A DNA stretch of 64,000 nt from Paraburkholderia caffeinitolerans (GCF_902859945.1 NZ_CADIKL010000016.1:96443-160442), one strand, 5' to 3'. Shown: positions 7,450-16,347, counted from the first letter of the stretch. A program made the numbers and translations. Notes: generated by a model from the letters alone, not told the origin.

Positions 7450-8682
7450 ATGGCTCGAGTGGCTGTCATCGGCGCCGGATTCGTGGGACTCTCCTGCGCC
7501 TGGTGGCTCATGCGCGATGGGCACCGCGTTACGCTGTTCGACGCGCAGGGGCCGGGGGAAGGCGCGTCGTACGGTAATGCAGGCACGTTTGCGAACTATG
7601 CGTGCATTCCGGTCAACAACCCGGACGTGTTCCGTAATCTGCCGCGCTTTTTGTTCTCCTCGACAAGCCCGCTGCGGATTCGCTGGCGCGATACGCCGAT
7701 GCTTGCCCCCTGGCTCGCGCGCTTCTTGCTCGCCGCCACGTCGCGCCGCTACGAATTGAGCGCGAGGGCGCTCGCGCACATGCTCTCGCGCGCGTTCGAG
7801 GGCTATCGCGAGATGCTCTCGGCAAACGGGCTGGGCGCATTCGTGCGCGAACGCGAATGTCTGTATCTGTACTCGAGCACGGCCTCTTTCGAAGCCGCTC
7901 AGCCGTCGCTCGCGCTGCGCCGCTCGCTCGGCGTGCAGTTCGACACGCTGGAACGCGACGGGATCGGCCAGCTCGAACCGCGTCTCGCGCCGCTCTTCGA
8001 GCGCGGCACGCTATTCGGCGGAAGCTGGTTCTTGAGCGATCCGCGCGGCTTTCTGCGGATGCTGCATGCCTCGCTGCTCGAGCGCGGCATGGAATACCGG
8101 CAGGTGGAAATCGAGTCGGTTGCTACCGAAGCGCGTGCAGTCAGGCTGATGGATACGGCAGGGGCCGCGCACGACGTCGAGCGCGCGATTGTTTGCGCGG
8201 GCTCGCGCTCGGGGCGCTTCGCTCGTCAATGCGGCGACGCCGTGCCGCTCGGCACCGAGCGCGGCTATCACGTGCGTTTCCCGGGCACGTCGGACTTGAT
8301 TTCGCGGCCGTGCGGCTGGGCCGAGCGCGGCTTTTACATGACGCCGATGGAGGGCGGCATTCGCGCGGCGGGCACGGTCGAGCTGGCTCGCCACGAAGCG
8401 GGCAAGAACGCCGATCTGCTCAGGCTGCTCACGAAGTCGGCGCAGGCGGCGCTGCCGGGCTTGCCCGAACCGGACAGCGACTGGCTCGGCTTTCGTCCGA
8501 GCCTGCCGGACGGCTTGCCGGTCGTGGGGCCATCGAGTCGAACGCCCAACGTGATCTATGCGTTCGGCCACCAGCACTTGGGCGTGACGCTCGGCGGCGT
8601 CACCGGCAGCGTGGTCGCCGACCTCGTTGCGGGCCGAGAGAGTCCGCTCGATCTCACGCCCTATAGTCCGCGGCGCTTTTAG
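7450..8682 (+). CDS. FAD-dependent amino-acid dehydrogenase, DadA-like
   Basis: The 410-residue protein starts with a dinucleotide-binding motif (VIGAGFVGLS, glycines 8, 10 and 13), followed by an acidic strand end (LFDAQGPGEGASYGNAG). Near the C-terminus it has the substrate-domain signature WLGFRPSLPDGLPVVGPS and GHQHLGVTLG. These are features of the DadA/glycine-oxidase branch of the DAO superfamily. Members oxidise D-amino acids to 2-oxo acids and pass electrons to the membrane. It is translationally close to the permease (2 bp gap) and is followed 60 bp later by a periplasmic binding protein. The context suggests catabolism of one amino acid, perhaps a D-isomer or an imino acid such as hydroxyproline. 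The substrate is inferred only broadly. Confidence 0.85.
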   Translation: MARVAVIGAGFVGLSCAWWLMRDGHRVTLFDAQGPGEGASYGNAGTFANYACIPVNNPDVFRNLPRFLFSSTSPLRIRWRDTPMLAPWLARFLLAATSRRYELSARALAHMLSRAFEGYREMLSANGLGAFVRERECLYLYSSTASFEAAQPSLALRRSLGVQFDTLERDGIGQLEPRLAPLFERGTLFGGSWFLSDPRGFLRMLHASLLERGMEYRQVEIESVATEARAVRLMDTAGAAHDVERAIVCAGSRSGRFARQCGDAVPLGTERGYHVRFPGTSDLISRPCGWAERGFYMTPMEGGIRAAGTVELARHEAGKNADLLRLLTKSAQAALPGLPEPDSDWLGFRPSLPDGLPVVGPSSRTPNVIYAFGHQHLGVTLGGVTGSVVADLVAGRESPLDLTPYSPRRF

Positions 8683-8742
8683 TCAGTTTGTCTAACGATT
8701 TTCTTCAACCACCGCTACAGTCTTCAGAAGAGGATGAGCATC

Positions 8743-9888
8743 ATGAACCGTCGCACTTTGATCATCACGATGGCCCTTGGGCTGATGTGTGCGCACGCCT
8801 CGTCGTACGCAGCCGATCCGGAAGTCGTCAAGATCGGCTTTGCGGGACCGCTCACCGGTCCGGTCGCGCGCGTCGGCAAGGATTTGCAGTACGGTGCGCA
8901 GCTCGCGCTAGATGAAGAAAACGCTAAACACCCCACCATCGGCGGCAAGCCAGTCAAGTTCGAACTCGACGTGCAGGACGATCAGGCCGACCCGCGCACC
9001 GCGATCCAGGTCGCGCAAAAGCTCGTGGACGACGGCGTGGTCGGCGTGATCGGCCATTACAACTCCGGATGCAGCATTCCGGCTTCGGCGGTCTATCACA
9101 AGGCGAACGTGGCGATGATCACGCCCGGTTCGACCAATCCGGCGCTTACCCAGCAGGGCTTTGCGAACGTGTTTCGCACCATGGGCAATGACGGCATCGG
9201 CGGAGTGATTGCCGGGCGCTTCGCGGTGGAGCAGCTCAAGGCGAAGCGCATCGGCATCATCGACGACCGCACCGCGTTCGGCCAGGGGCTTGCCGATGCA
9301 TTCGAAAAAGGCGCGAAGGAGGCCAACGGCAATATCGTCGACCGCGAGTTCACCAACGACAAGGCGGTGGATTTCCGCGCGATTCTCACGACGCTCAAGC
9401 AGAAGAACGTCGACATGATTTTCTTTGGCGGGCTGGACGAGCAGGGCGCGATGCTCATCAAGCAGATGCGCTCGCTCGGCATGCAAGCGCACCTGTTCGG
9501 CGCGGGCGCGCTCAAGAGCAACGCCTTCCTGCAGATTGCCGGTCCGGCGGGCGAGGGCGCGCAAGATCTCGAGCCGGGCCCCGCGCTCGACAAGCTGCCT
9601 TCCGCGCAGGCGTTCGCGAAGCGCTACAAGGCGCGCTTCAATCAGGATGTCGAACTGTATGCGCCGTTTGCCTATGACGCCGCGCTTGCGATGATCAAGG
9701 CGATCAAGGACGCCGACTCGCTCGATCGCGCAAAGATCGTCGCGAGCTTCCCCAAGGTCACGGTGACGGGCGTGACCGGGAATATTGCGTTCGATCCGCA
9801 CGGCGATCTGATCAAGCCGCCCTATACGCTGTTCGAAGTCCAGCAGGGGCAGTGGAAGAGCCTGCGCACGGTGGGCGGCAACGGCTGA
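8743..9888 (+). CDS. Branched-chain-type amino-acid ABC transporter substrate-binding protein (LivK-like)
   Basis: The protein of about 381 residues has a signal peptide (MNRRTLIITMALGLMCAHAS, cleavage near SYA-AD). It then has the type I periplasmic-binding fold of the LivJ/LivK family: VVKIGFAGPLTGPVARVGKD at the mature N-terminus, GVIGHYNSG and MITPGSTNP in the ligand cleft, and RIGIIDDRTAFGQG after. The ATG at 8743 is preferred over 8734 because AGAAGAGG at 8726-8733 is 9 nt before it. No permease or ATPase gene accompanies it, so it must share a transporter encoded elsewhere or act in sensing. Its position after the permease and DadA-like genes suggests the same substrate class. Confidence 0.9.
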   Translation: MNRRTLIITMALGLMCAHASSYAADPEVVKIGFAGPLTGPVARVGKDLQYGAQLALDEENAKHPTIGGKPVKFELDVQDDQADPRTAIQVAQKLVDDGVVGVIGHYNSGCSIPASAVYHKANVAMITPGSTNPALTQQGFANVFRTMGNDGIGGVIAGRFAVEQLKAKRIGIIDDRTAFGQGLADAFEKGAKEANGNIVDREFTNDKAVDFRAILTTLKQKNVDMIFFGGLDEQGAMLIKQMRSLGMQAHLFGAGALKSNAFLQIAGPAGEGAQDLEPGPALDKLPSAQAFAKRYKARFNQDVELYAPFAYDAALAMIKAIKDADSLDRAKIVASFPKVTVTGVTGNIAFDPHGDLIKPPYTLFEVQQGQWKSLRTVGGNG

Positions 9889-9928
9889 ACCCGGGCGTGT
9901 TCGGCACACCGTCTCGGCGCAGGCCGCC

Positions 9929-10546
9929 TCAGCGCTGCAGCAGATGCGCGAACAGCGGATACATCGAAGCGACGAGCGCCAGCGCCATGGCGATATTGAA
10001 CAGGCGCAGGCGGCGCGGGTCGCCGAGAAAGCGGCGCATGCCGGTGCCGAACGCGGCCCACACGCAAATGCAGGGCAGGCCGATCACGTAGAACAGCGCG
10101 GCCATCACGACGGTGTTGATGCCGAAGTCCGCCGAGAGGCGGATCGTGGTGGCCGCGGTGAGCACCATCATCCACGCCTTCGGATTGATCCACTGGAACG
10201 CGATGGCTTCGAGAAAGCGCATGGGGCGGCGCTCGCCGCCCTTTTCCTTGAGCATGCCCGAGGTGCCGATCTTCCACGCGAGCCACAGCAGATAGGCGAC
10301 GCTCGCGGCTTCGAGCGCCGTGTAGAGCCACGGCAGGTGACGGAAAAGCTCGCCGAGGCCGAATCCCACCGAGAGCATGAGCACGACAACGCCCGCGCTA
10401 ATGCCGAGAATGTGCGGCACCGTGCGTTTGAAGCCGAAGTTGACGCCGGAGGCGAGCAGCATCGTGTTGTTGGGGCCGGGCGTGATGGTCGTGACCACCA
10501 CGAAGAGCATGCCGGCGGGCAAGGCGCTGAGCATTTCGGGCAGCAT
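9929..10546 (-). CDS. LysE/RhtB-family amino-acid exporter
   Basis: The 205-residue membrane protein carries the family signature TPGPNNTMLLASG near residue 20 and about six hydrophobic segments, with an internal FQWINPKAWMM motif in the second half. LysE/RhtB proteins export amino acids or their analogues. The ATG at 10546 gives the usual length; the frame stays open far upstream but that part is not family-like. It converges with the binding-protein gene (40 bp between stops) and diverges from the LSGC-motif protein at 10775. Direct repeats in its promoter suggest control by a MocR or GntR protein. Confidence 0.9.
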   Translation of the reverse strand: MLPEMLSALPAGMLFVVVTTITPGPNNTMLLASGVNFGFKRTVPHILGISAGVVVLMLSVGFGLGELFRHLPWLYTALEAASVAYLLWLAWKIGTSGMLKEKGGERRPMRFLEAIAFQWINPKAWMMVLTAATTIRLSADFGINTVVMAALFYVIGLPCICVWAAFGTGMRRFLGDPRRLRLFNIAMALALVASMYPLFAHLLQR

Positions 10547-10625
10547 GGTGCGATGGCTCCAGGGATAGGGCGGCGACCGTTTACGGTCGTGGCGAATGAC
10601 TGGCAGCCAGTTTAGCCAAGCTGGT

Positions 10626-10666
10626 CGGTACAGTACCGGTACAGATGACTGCACGGAAACCGGTAC
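10626..10666. promoter_or_regulatory. Direct repeats CGGTACAG upstream of the LysE gene
   Basis: CGGTACAG occurs at 10626-10633 and 10637-10644, 11 bp apart, and CCGGTAC recurs at 10660-10666. One-turn direct repeats followed by a third half-site resemble binding sites of GntR/MocR regulators that often flank exporters. No regulator gene of that kind adjoins this exporter; the nearest is 5 kb away and has different repeats. Functional role inferred. Confidence 0.45.
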
Positions 10667-10774
10667 GGAAGGGGGGGGCTGACAATTCGTCAGAACATTC
10701 TTGACTGCGGAAAGAAGTTGCCGGTATCTTCGTCGGGCAGCGTACCCGCCACAACGAGTGAGGGAGCCTCCGCC

Positions 10775-11575
10775 ATGCCCATCAATGTCCAGAACTGTCG
10801 CGCCCAACCCACCACGGTGTCGCTCGGCAATTTCAACGGCACGAATTTCATCCCGAGGGTGATGGGCTCGCACCGCCACTACACGGCGGCGAACTGTCTC
10901 GTCGCTCTGAATCCAGTGATGAATCATGGCGTCGGCATCGCCGGCGTCACGAGTCTGGACCCGCAGGCGAATCCCGGTGGCGACACTTACTTCCTTCCTT
11001 TCTCGACCGACGAGATCACGTCCATCGTGCTGCCGGCGCCGGGTGGGGCCGGCGTGCAGCAGTCGTTCCTGACCACGAATCTTTCTGGCTGCATGGTCTA
11101 TGTCGACCGCGTGCAAGGCGTGCCCGGATCCGTCGTCGTCTACCACGCCAACAGCCAGGCCAACGCGCCGGGCGGACGCCTTAGCGGCCAGCAGCCGGCG
11201 CTGCAACTGCCAGCCTGCACCAACGAGTTGGCCCGGCTATACAACCTTGCGCAGGCCAACCTCATGGCGGCCCCGTACAACCTGAACTTGATACAGGCGG
11301 GCAACGTGGACAAGCCAGCCTACAATGCGGGCGCCCGGGCCGAAGTGAACCGCAAGATCGGACAGGCGCGCACGAACGTGGAGTTCACCGGCGGCACGAT
11401 CGTGTTCGGCCACGTGAACGGGGCAAACTGGGAGTTTTTCTGGGCGACCTACGGCGGCTGCGAATATGACCGCCCCGTCTACGCTCCCAAAGGCTGGTTC
11501 GGACATGGTCACCGAAACCCGACTACCAGCACGAACCCCAACTACCGGATGCTGGGGTCGGCGCAATTTGTCTGA
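10775..11575 (+). CDS. Candidate glutamine-deamidase toxin with LSGC motif (BLF1/CNF1 superfamily)
   Basis: The 266-residue protein has no recognisable signal peptide. Residues 100-106 read TTNLSGC, with His124 at VVYH. This matches the T-x5-C plus His arrangement of Burkholderia lethal factor 1 (Thr88, LSGC with Cys94, His106) and the Cys-His pair of the CNF1 catalytic domain. The upstream YFLPFSTDEITSIVLP at 72-87 also fits the strand that precedes the motif in BLF1 (LPW, then the strand to LSGC). Cys-to-His spacing here is 18 residues, against 12 in BLF1 and 15 in CNF1. In known members the enzyme deamidates a host glutamine (eIF4A for BLF1, Rho GTPases for CNF1). The ATG at 10775 follows AGGGAG with 8-nt spacing. 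It stands alone between a LysE exporter and a convergent secreted protein. The target and even activity are unproven; the call rests on the motif and length class. Confidence 0.6.
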   Translation: MPINVQNCRAQPTTVSLGNFNGTNFIPRVMGSHRHYTAANCLVALNPVMNHGVGIAGVTSLDPQANPGGDTYFLPFSTDEITSIVLPAPGGAGVQQSFLTTNLSGCMVYVDRVQGVPGSVVVYHANSQANAPGGRLSGQQPALQLPACTNELARLYNLAQANLMAAPYNLNLIQAGNVDKPAYNAGARAEVNRKIGQARTNVEFTGGTIVFGHVNGANWEFFWATYGGCEYDRPVYAPKGWFGHGHRNPTTSTNPNYRMLGSAQFV

Positions 11576-11653
11576 GCCTCGCCGGCGTCTGGCTCGCGAA
11601 GGGGAACCGGCATGGGCCCATGACGCCGTCCGTCGGGCGGATCGACTGGCGGA

Positions 11654-12586
11654 CTACTGAGCGGTTTGCTGACGCTGGTACTCGTCGTGCTTCATTTGCA
11701 TGTAGTCGGCGCGGCTGACTTCATGCAATTGCCGCGGATATTGCTCCGTCGCATCGAACCAGTCAGCGAGCCGTTTGTCGAGCCGGGCATTGGCGGGACT
11801 GGAGAGCGCGCCAAGATAAGCCTCGATGGCGAGGTAATAGCGCATGGTGTTGCGCTCCACCAGACCGCGCATACCCCCGATGTATCGAGGCTCGTTCGTC
11901 GATGGATCGCTGGTGGAGGAGAAGCCAACCTTGTCGCTCCCGATTGTCGCCAGATAGGTTTTCATCGCGAGCCGTCCTGCCGTGCCGTAACCGTAGGCGT
12001 AGGTCAGATGGATAAAGGTACGGCGATTGTCCACGGGTATCGCCTCGAGCACGATCCGGTAGTCTTTCGTGCCAAATGGCCCCGCGGCGGCGGTGAGTTC
12101 CACGCGAAAATAATCAGGCATGCTTACTGCTGGGCGGTAGTCGAATTGCACCCGGTAGGACGAGGCAAGCGATTCCTCGGTTTTCTTGCCGATATTCACG
12201 GCGAGAACCGTACTGCCGGCGCCGGTCGAAGCGTGGCAGTACTTGGTGTTCAAGTGCAGGATCAATACGTCGCACCAGTTGGCGGGGCCTTGAGCCGGGT
12301 CGTTGAGCGTACCGTCGACCGTCGCGAAAGGGTAATCGACCACGCCGTAAATCTCGCCGTTGAGTGCTGACGGCAACTCTTTGGATTCGAGGTACAACGG
12401 CCGCTGGAACGGGTTGTGTGCGAGTTGTTGCGTCAGACTCTGATATTTGCCGCGCAGGCTCGCGGCCCGTCCGTCCGCCTGGGCGAAGGCGCTCTGGCAC
12501 ATGAAGCAGAACACCACCGTCATCACGACTATTCGCCACGGTCGCGTCCGCCGGTTGTCCGCTGGAAATTGGGCATGCTTGTTCAT
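11654..12586 (-). CDS. Secreted protein of unknown function
   Basis: The 310-residue product has a twin-basic N-terminus and a hydrophobic stretch (IVVMTVVFCFMCQSAFA) that looks like a Sec signal peptide cleaved after AFA, near residue 33-34. The mature part holds a segment with WCDVLILHLNTKYC, in which the two cysteines could form a disulfide, a duplicated-looking beta-rich region and a C-terminal charged helix ending in Gln/Arg repeats. The ATG at 12586 was chosen because AAGGTAGG lies 9 nt before it. I do not recognise the family. It is convergent with the deamidase-like gene (78 bp between stops), and a functional link between them is only a possibility. Confidence 0.7.
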   Translation of the reverse strand: MNKHAQFPADNRRTRPWRIVVMTVVFCFMCQSAFAQADGRAASLRGKYQSLTQQLAHNPFQRPLYLESKELPSALNGEIYGVVDYPFATVDGTLNDPAQGPANWCDVLILHLNTKYCHASTGAGSTVLAVNIGKKTEESLASSYRVQFDYRPAVSMPDYFRVELTAAAGPFGTKDYRIVLEAIPVDNRRTFIHLTYAYGYGTAGRLAMKTYLATIGSDKVGFSSTSDPSTNEPRYIGGMRGLVERNTMRYYLAIEAYLGALSSPANARLDKRLADWFDATEQYPRQLHEVSRADYMQMKHDEYQRQQTAQ

Positions 12587-12756
12587 GGCCCTCATCCTAC
12601 CTTGACCGGGGTTCCGGCGCAGCGAAGGCGGGGCGGCCGGATCGAGCGCTCGCGCCATGCGATCAACCCGGCACGCTCAACGGCGCTCGATCTCGTGCGT
12701 CCGGGTGGCGGCACGCGGCATCGTTGGCCGCCACGCGGATCATCTGTCAAGCATCC

Positions 12757-14358
12757 CTAACTGGTTTTGTTCATGTTGGCCATCATCCGCGAAGTCTCGC
12801 TCGCATCGAGCGAACTGCGCAGCGCGAGCACGAGCACCACGATGCTCCACAGCGTGACGATCAAAATGTCCCAGCCGAAGCCGATCACCCCGCGCCCGCC
12901 GCCGATCCCGCCGAGCCACGACAGCGCCCACAGGCCGCCGAACCACGGCAGCAGCCAGGCGATGTGGCGCCAGCCGAAGTCATGCACGTTGCGCCGCGCG
13001 ATGAAGTGATAGTGCAGCGCGTAAAGCACGAAGCCGATCGCCACCAGCGAAAACAGGAAGTTATTGGTCTTGAAGCCCGTCCAGTAGATGATGAGGTTGC
13101 TGCAAATAAAGGCGAGCGGGGCGACGATCCCAGCGCCGCTCATGCGGAACGGCCGCTGGAGATCCGGCAGATTGCGCCGCAGCACCATGAGTGCGACGGG
13201 GCCGAGCCCATAGGTCAGCACGGTAACGGACGTGATGTAATTGACCATCTGCTGCCACGCGGGGAAGGGCAGCAGGAACAGCACGCCCACGACCCACATC
13301 ACGAGCACGCCGAACCACGGAATCTTGTTGCCGTTCAGGCGCGTGAGCGCGCGCGGGCCGGCCTGCATTTCACCGCTGGCGAACAAGATGCGCGAGCCGC
13401 CCGTCATGTACATGAGGCCGGTGCCGCCAGGCGAGACATAGGCGTCGATATAGAGCAGCGTCGCCATCCAGCCGAGCCCGAGCGTGGCCGCGAGTCCGGC
13501 GAACGGCCCCATTTCGCCCTTGAAGCTCAGATTCGCCCAGCCGTGCGCGAGGTCGCCGGGCGCGAGCGCCATGATGAACGCGACCTGAAGCAGGATGTAG
13601 ATGATCGCGGCCAGCACCACGGCGCCTATCACGGCAAGAGGAATGTCGCGGTGCGGATTGGCGGTCTCGCCGCCGAGGTCGATGGCCGTGCGGAAGCCGA
13701 GATAGCTGAAGACGATGCCGGCGGCCGGCAGCGCCGTGAACATGCCGGAAAGCTTGTACGTGCCGGGCGCCGCCTGCAGGACGTCCCAATGGGTGCTCGC
13801 CGCGATCAGCCCGGCGATGGTGGCGAGCGGCACGAGGATCTTCCACCATGTGATGGTGGAGTTCACGTTGAGCAACCAGCGCACCACCATCAGATTCAGC
13901 AGCGCCATGACGCCGAGCAGCACGGCACAGGCGACGAACCCGGGCAGCGTCAGCAGCCCGGAGCTGCCTGGGCGCAGGAACCACGGCAGATAGTTGTTCG
14001 CGTAGGTGACGATCGCCTCCGCTTCGACTGCCGGCACCGGCACATAGGCGAGAAAGAGCAGCCAGCACCAGATGCGGCCGAGCCCTTCGCCGTGGCTGGC
14101 GTGGCTCATGTGGACCAGCGCGCCGCTGCGTGGAAAGAGCGCGGCCAGCTCGGCGAAGCACAGCGCAATCAACATGATGATGATGGCGCCCAGTACCCAG
14201 CTGCCAATGCTGTACGGCCCCGCGATGCGCGAGGCGTGATAGGCGCCGAACAGCCAGCCCGAGCCGATCATGCTGGTCGTGCTGGCAAACAGTAGCCCTA
14301 CGATTCCGGCGTCGCGCCGGAGTTTGCCTTCGAGGGTCAGGCTTGAGGGTGTGCTCAT
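12757..14358 (-). CDS. APC-superfamily amino-acid permease
   Basis: The 533-residue integral membrane protein begins LRRDAGIVGLLFASTTSMIG and SGWLFGAYHAS, the first helix with the small-residue substrate loop of APC transporters. About twelve to fourteen hydrophobic segments follow, and a long hydrophilic N-tail is absent. An AAGGAGG site lies just upstream of ATG 14358. The sequence is only distantly like the permease at 6014 and belongs to a branch with more internal helices. It is monocistronic, with the secreted unknown protein downstream on the same strand 170 bp away. Substrate unknown. Confidence 0.88.
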   Translation of the reverse strand: MSTPSSLTLEGKLRRDAGIVGLLFASTTSMIGSGWLFGAYHASRIAGPYSIGSWVLGAIIIMLIALCFAELAALFPRSGALVHMSHASHGEGLGRIWCWLLFLAYVPVPAVEAEAIVTYANNYLPWFLRPGSSGLLTLPGFVACAVLLGVMALLNLMVVRWLLNVNSTITWWKILVPLATIAGLIAASTHWDVLQAAPGTYKLSGMFTALPAAGIVFSYLGFRTAIDLGGETANPHRDIPLAVIGAVVLAAIIYILLQVAFIMALAPGDLAHGWANLSFKGEMGPFAGLAATLGLGWMATLLYIDAYVSPGGTGLMYMTGGSRILFASGEMQAGPRALTRLNGNKIPWFGVLVMWVVGVLFLLPFPAWQQMVNYITSVTVLTYGLGPVALMVLRRNLPDLQRPFRMSGAGIVAPLAFICSNLIIYWTGFKTNNFLFSLVAIGFVLYALHYHFIARRNVHDFGWRHIAWLLPWFGGLWALSWLGGIGGGRGVIGFGWDILIVTLWSIVVLVLALRSSLDASETSRMMANMNKTS

Positions 14359-14727
14359 GCCGTCCTCCTTGTTCGCAGTCACCCCTGACCGTTCGCATTG
14401 TTCTAATGCCCTGAGCTGCGCTCTCCTTCAGGTGTGTTACCCCGTCAAAATGGAAAGGCCACCCCGTACTTTTAAATATAGACCTGGTTCATTGCCGCTG
14501 CAAAGGCAGGCGTCGGCTACGGCGCGTAATTACTACCGAACTGCTTTGAACGATCCGGTAAAAATAGGGAATTAACGTCATTTACCATTTTTAAGATTCG
14601 CTTAAGAAATCTGTCATACGCTCGCCCATTCCGCCCATCAGTGCCGCAATGGCGTTGGTGTCGTTGAGAAAGCGGCGTGCTGCGCGCGGCTTTCCGCCAG
14701 CCATCTGTACCCAGTTTGTTTCCGTAG
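14359..14727. other. Divergent promoter region, 369 bp
   Basis: This region separates the permease from the M23 peptidase. It is AT-richer in the middle (14450-14620), with CTTAAG and TTAAGATTCGCTTAAG near 14590-14610, a short inverted repeat. No gene-length frame with plausible codon use was seen, and no RNA gene was recognised. Promoters for both flanking genes are expected here. Confidence 0.5.
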
Positions 14728-15807
14728 ATGTCCAAATTCGTATCGACGACGCCGCAGGGAGTCGCGGGCAAAGCGATTCTCATTGCCGCGCTCAGCACCG
14801 CGTGCACGGCGTGGCTGTCGCATCAGATGCCCCGGCCGGACGCCGAGATGTCGTTGCACGCTTCCGACGAAATCCCCGATCGCGATGCGCGCGATCCGGC
14901 CCCGCTCGCCGCCGCGCCGGTTTTCGTTGGCCCGCCGGTTCCTGCTTTCCGTGTCGCGTCCGCCGAGGTCACGCAGAATTTTGCGGCGACCGCGGACCAG
15001 TTGGGCGTCGGCGCCGCCACGGCCGCGCGGCTCGCACGCGCGCTCTCGGGGCAGCTCGATGTCGAGCACGATCTGAAGCCGGGCAGCGAGATGCGCCTTG
15101 TGTTCCGCAACGGCGTGGCGAACGCCGCTCGCATATTCACCGGAACGCCGGCCGCCGGAACCGCACCGGCCTCCAGCCCCGCGATCCCGGGCGTGGCGGC
15201 CGACGCTGCCGCGCAGGACGAGCCGCCCGTTGCGGTACGCATTTCCACGGGCCACGACGCGCACGATGTGTTCCTCTACCGCAAGCTCGATGGCAAGGCG
15301 TTCTACTACAGCGCCGATGGCCAGCCGGCGTCGCCGACCTTCCTGCGCTATCCCGTCGAGTACACGCGTATCTCGTCGGACTTTGCGCCGGAGCGGCTCG
15401 ACCCTATTACGCACCGCTGGGCGCCGCACGAAGGCGTCGATTTCGCCGCGCCCGTGGGCACGCCCGTGCACGCGACCGCGCAGGGCACAGTGACGTTCGT
15501 GGGCTGGCAGACCGGCTATGGCCGCGTTATCCAGATCAAGAATTTCGGCGACTTTTCGACGACCTTCGCGCATCTCTCGCGCTTTGCGAAAGCGCTGCGC
15601 GTGGGCAGCGAGATTCGCCAGGGCCAGGTGATCGGGTACGTGGGCCGGACGGGCTGGGCGACCGGGCCGCATCTGCACTACGAGGTCCACGTCGATAACG
15701 TGCCGCAAGACCCGCTCACGGTCGATCTGCCGACTCGCACGGCCTTGAACGGCGAAGACATGGCGCACTTCGCGCAGCAGGTCCAGCAGCTCACGCCGAT
15801 GCTGTGA
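14728..15807 (+). CDS. M23-family peptidoglycan endopeptidase
   Basis: The 359-residue protein has an N-terminal membrane anchor or signal (KAILIAALSTACTAWLSH). A linker domain of the kind found in MepM-like enzymes follows (about 70-190, with LARALSGQLDVEHDLKPG), then a C-terminal LytM/M23 domain. The zinc ligands are visible: His and Asp in PHEGVDFAAP, and the HLHYE motif with the third ligand and its partner near residue 315; HLSRFA is also present. Such enzymes cut peptide crosslinks of the cell wall in the periplasm. All catalytic residues are present, so it is probably active rather than a division-type degenerate activator. It is transcribed alone, with the DUF302 gene 135 bp downstream. 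Confidence 0.9.
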   Translation: MSKFVSTTPQGVAGKAILIAALSTACTAWLSHQMPRPDAEMSLHASDEIPDRDARDPAPLAAAPVFVGPPVPAFRVASAEVTQNFAATADQLGVGAATAARLARALSGQLDVEHDLKPGSEMRLVFRNGVANAARIFTGTPAAGTAPASSPAIPGVAADAAAQDEPPVAVRISTGHDAHDVFLYRKLDGKAFYYSADGQPASPTFLRYPVEYTRISSDFAPERLDPITHRWAPHEGVDFAAPVGTPVHATAQGTVTFVGWQTGYGRVIQIKNFGDFSTTFAHLSRFAKALRVGSEIRQGQVIGYVGRTGWATGPHLHYEVHVDNVPQDPLTVDLPTRTALNGEDMAHFAQQVQQLTPML

Positions 15808-15942
15808 GCGCCCCGGCGCGGCCCTTGCGGGCCGCGTCCATGTTGGGCTCGGGGCGGGCATTTTATGGGCTACAGTGCGAATTCAAGCTGAGTTCAAGCC
15901 GAGTCCAGGCTAACAGGCGGTTTCGTCCCCCGGAGCCTTTCC

Positions 15943-16347
15943 ATGACCGAACACCCGCAGCATCCCCCATCTGTTCTGACCTACACGAGCACGCACGATT
16001 TCGACACCACGATCGCGCGGCTGAAGGCGGTGCTCGAGCGCGCGGGCGCCGTGGTGTTCGCCGATGTCGATCAGCGCGACGCCGCGGCGCTCGCGGGTCT
16101 CGAGTTGCGGCGCACGCGGCTCCTCATGTTCGGCAACCCGAAGGCGGGCACGCCGGTCATGGCGGCCAATCCGCACGCGGCGCTCGAATTGCCGCTGCGG
16201 CTCGTGGTATGGGAGGACGAGGAAGGGCGCGTGCAGGTCGACTATCGCGACGTCGCGCAAACACTCGGGCCGCTCTACGGCATCGCGCCCGATTTGCTCG
16301 TGCCGTTGCAGCGCGTGGCGGAACTGCTGCGGGCCACGGTGCAGTGA
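15943..16347 (+). CDS. DUF302 domain protein
   Basis: The 134-residue protein matches the DUF302 layout throughout: a first strand and helix with DFDTTIARLKAVLERAGAVV, a central RTRLLMFGNPKAGTPVMAAN and a C-terminal LPLRLVVWED followed by a helix. No signal peptide is visible, so it is probably cytoplasmic. The function of the family is unknown; members often occur near redox or stress genes. An AT-poor spacer separates it from the peptidase upstream, and it converges with the small secreted protein at 16464. Confidence 0.85.
   Translation: MTEHPQHPPSVLTYTSTHDFDTTIARLKAVLERAGAVVFADVDQRDAAALAGLELRRTRLLMFGNPKAGTPVMAANPHAALELPLRLVVWEDEEGRVQVDYRDVAQTLGPLYGIAPDLLVPLQRVAELLRATVQ

Noticed and set aside
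11620..11640. CATGGGCCCATG palindrome after the deamidase candidate as a terminator
   Set aside because: It is a 12-bp perfect palindrome without a loop or a T-tract; more likely chance.
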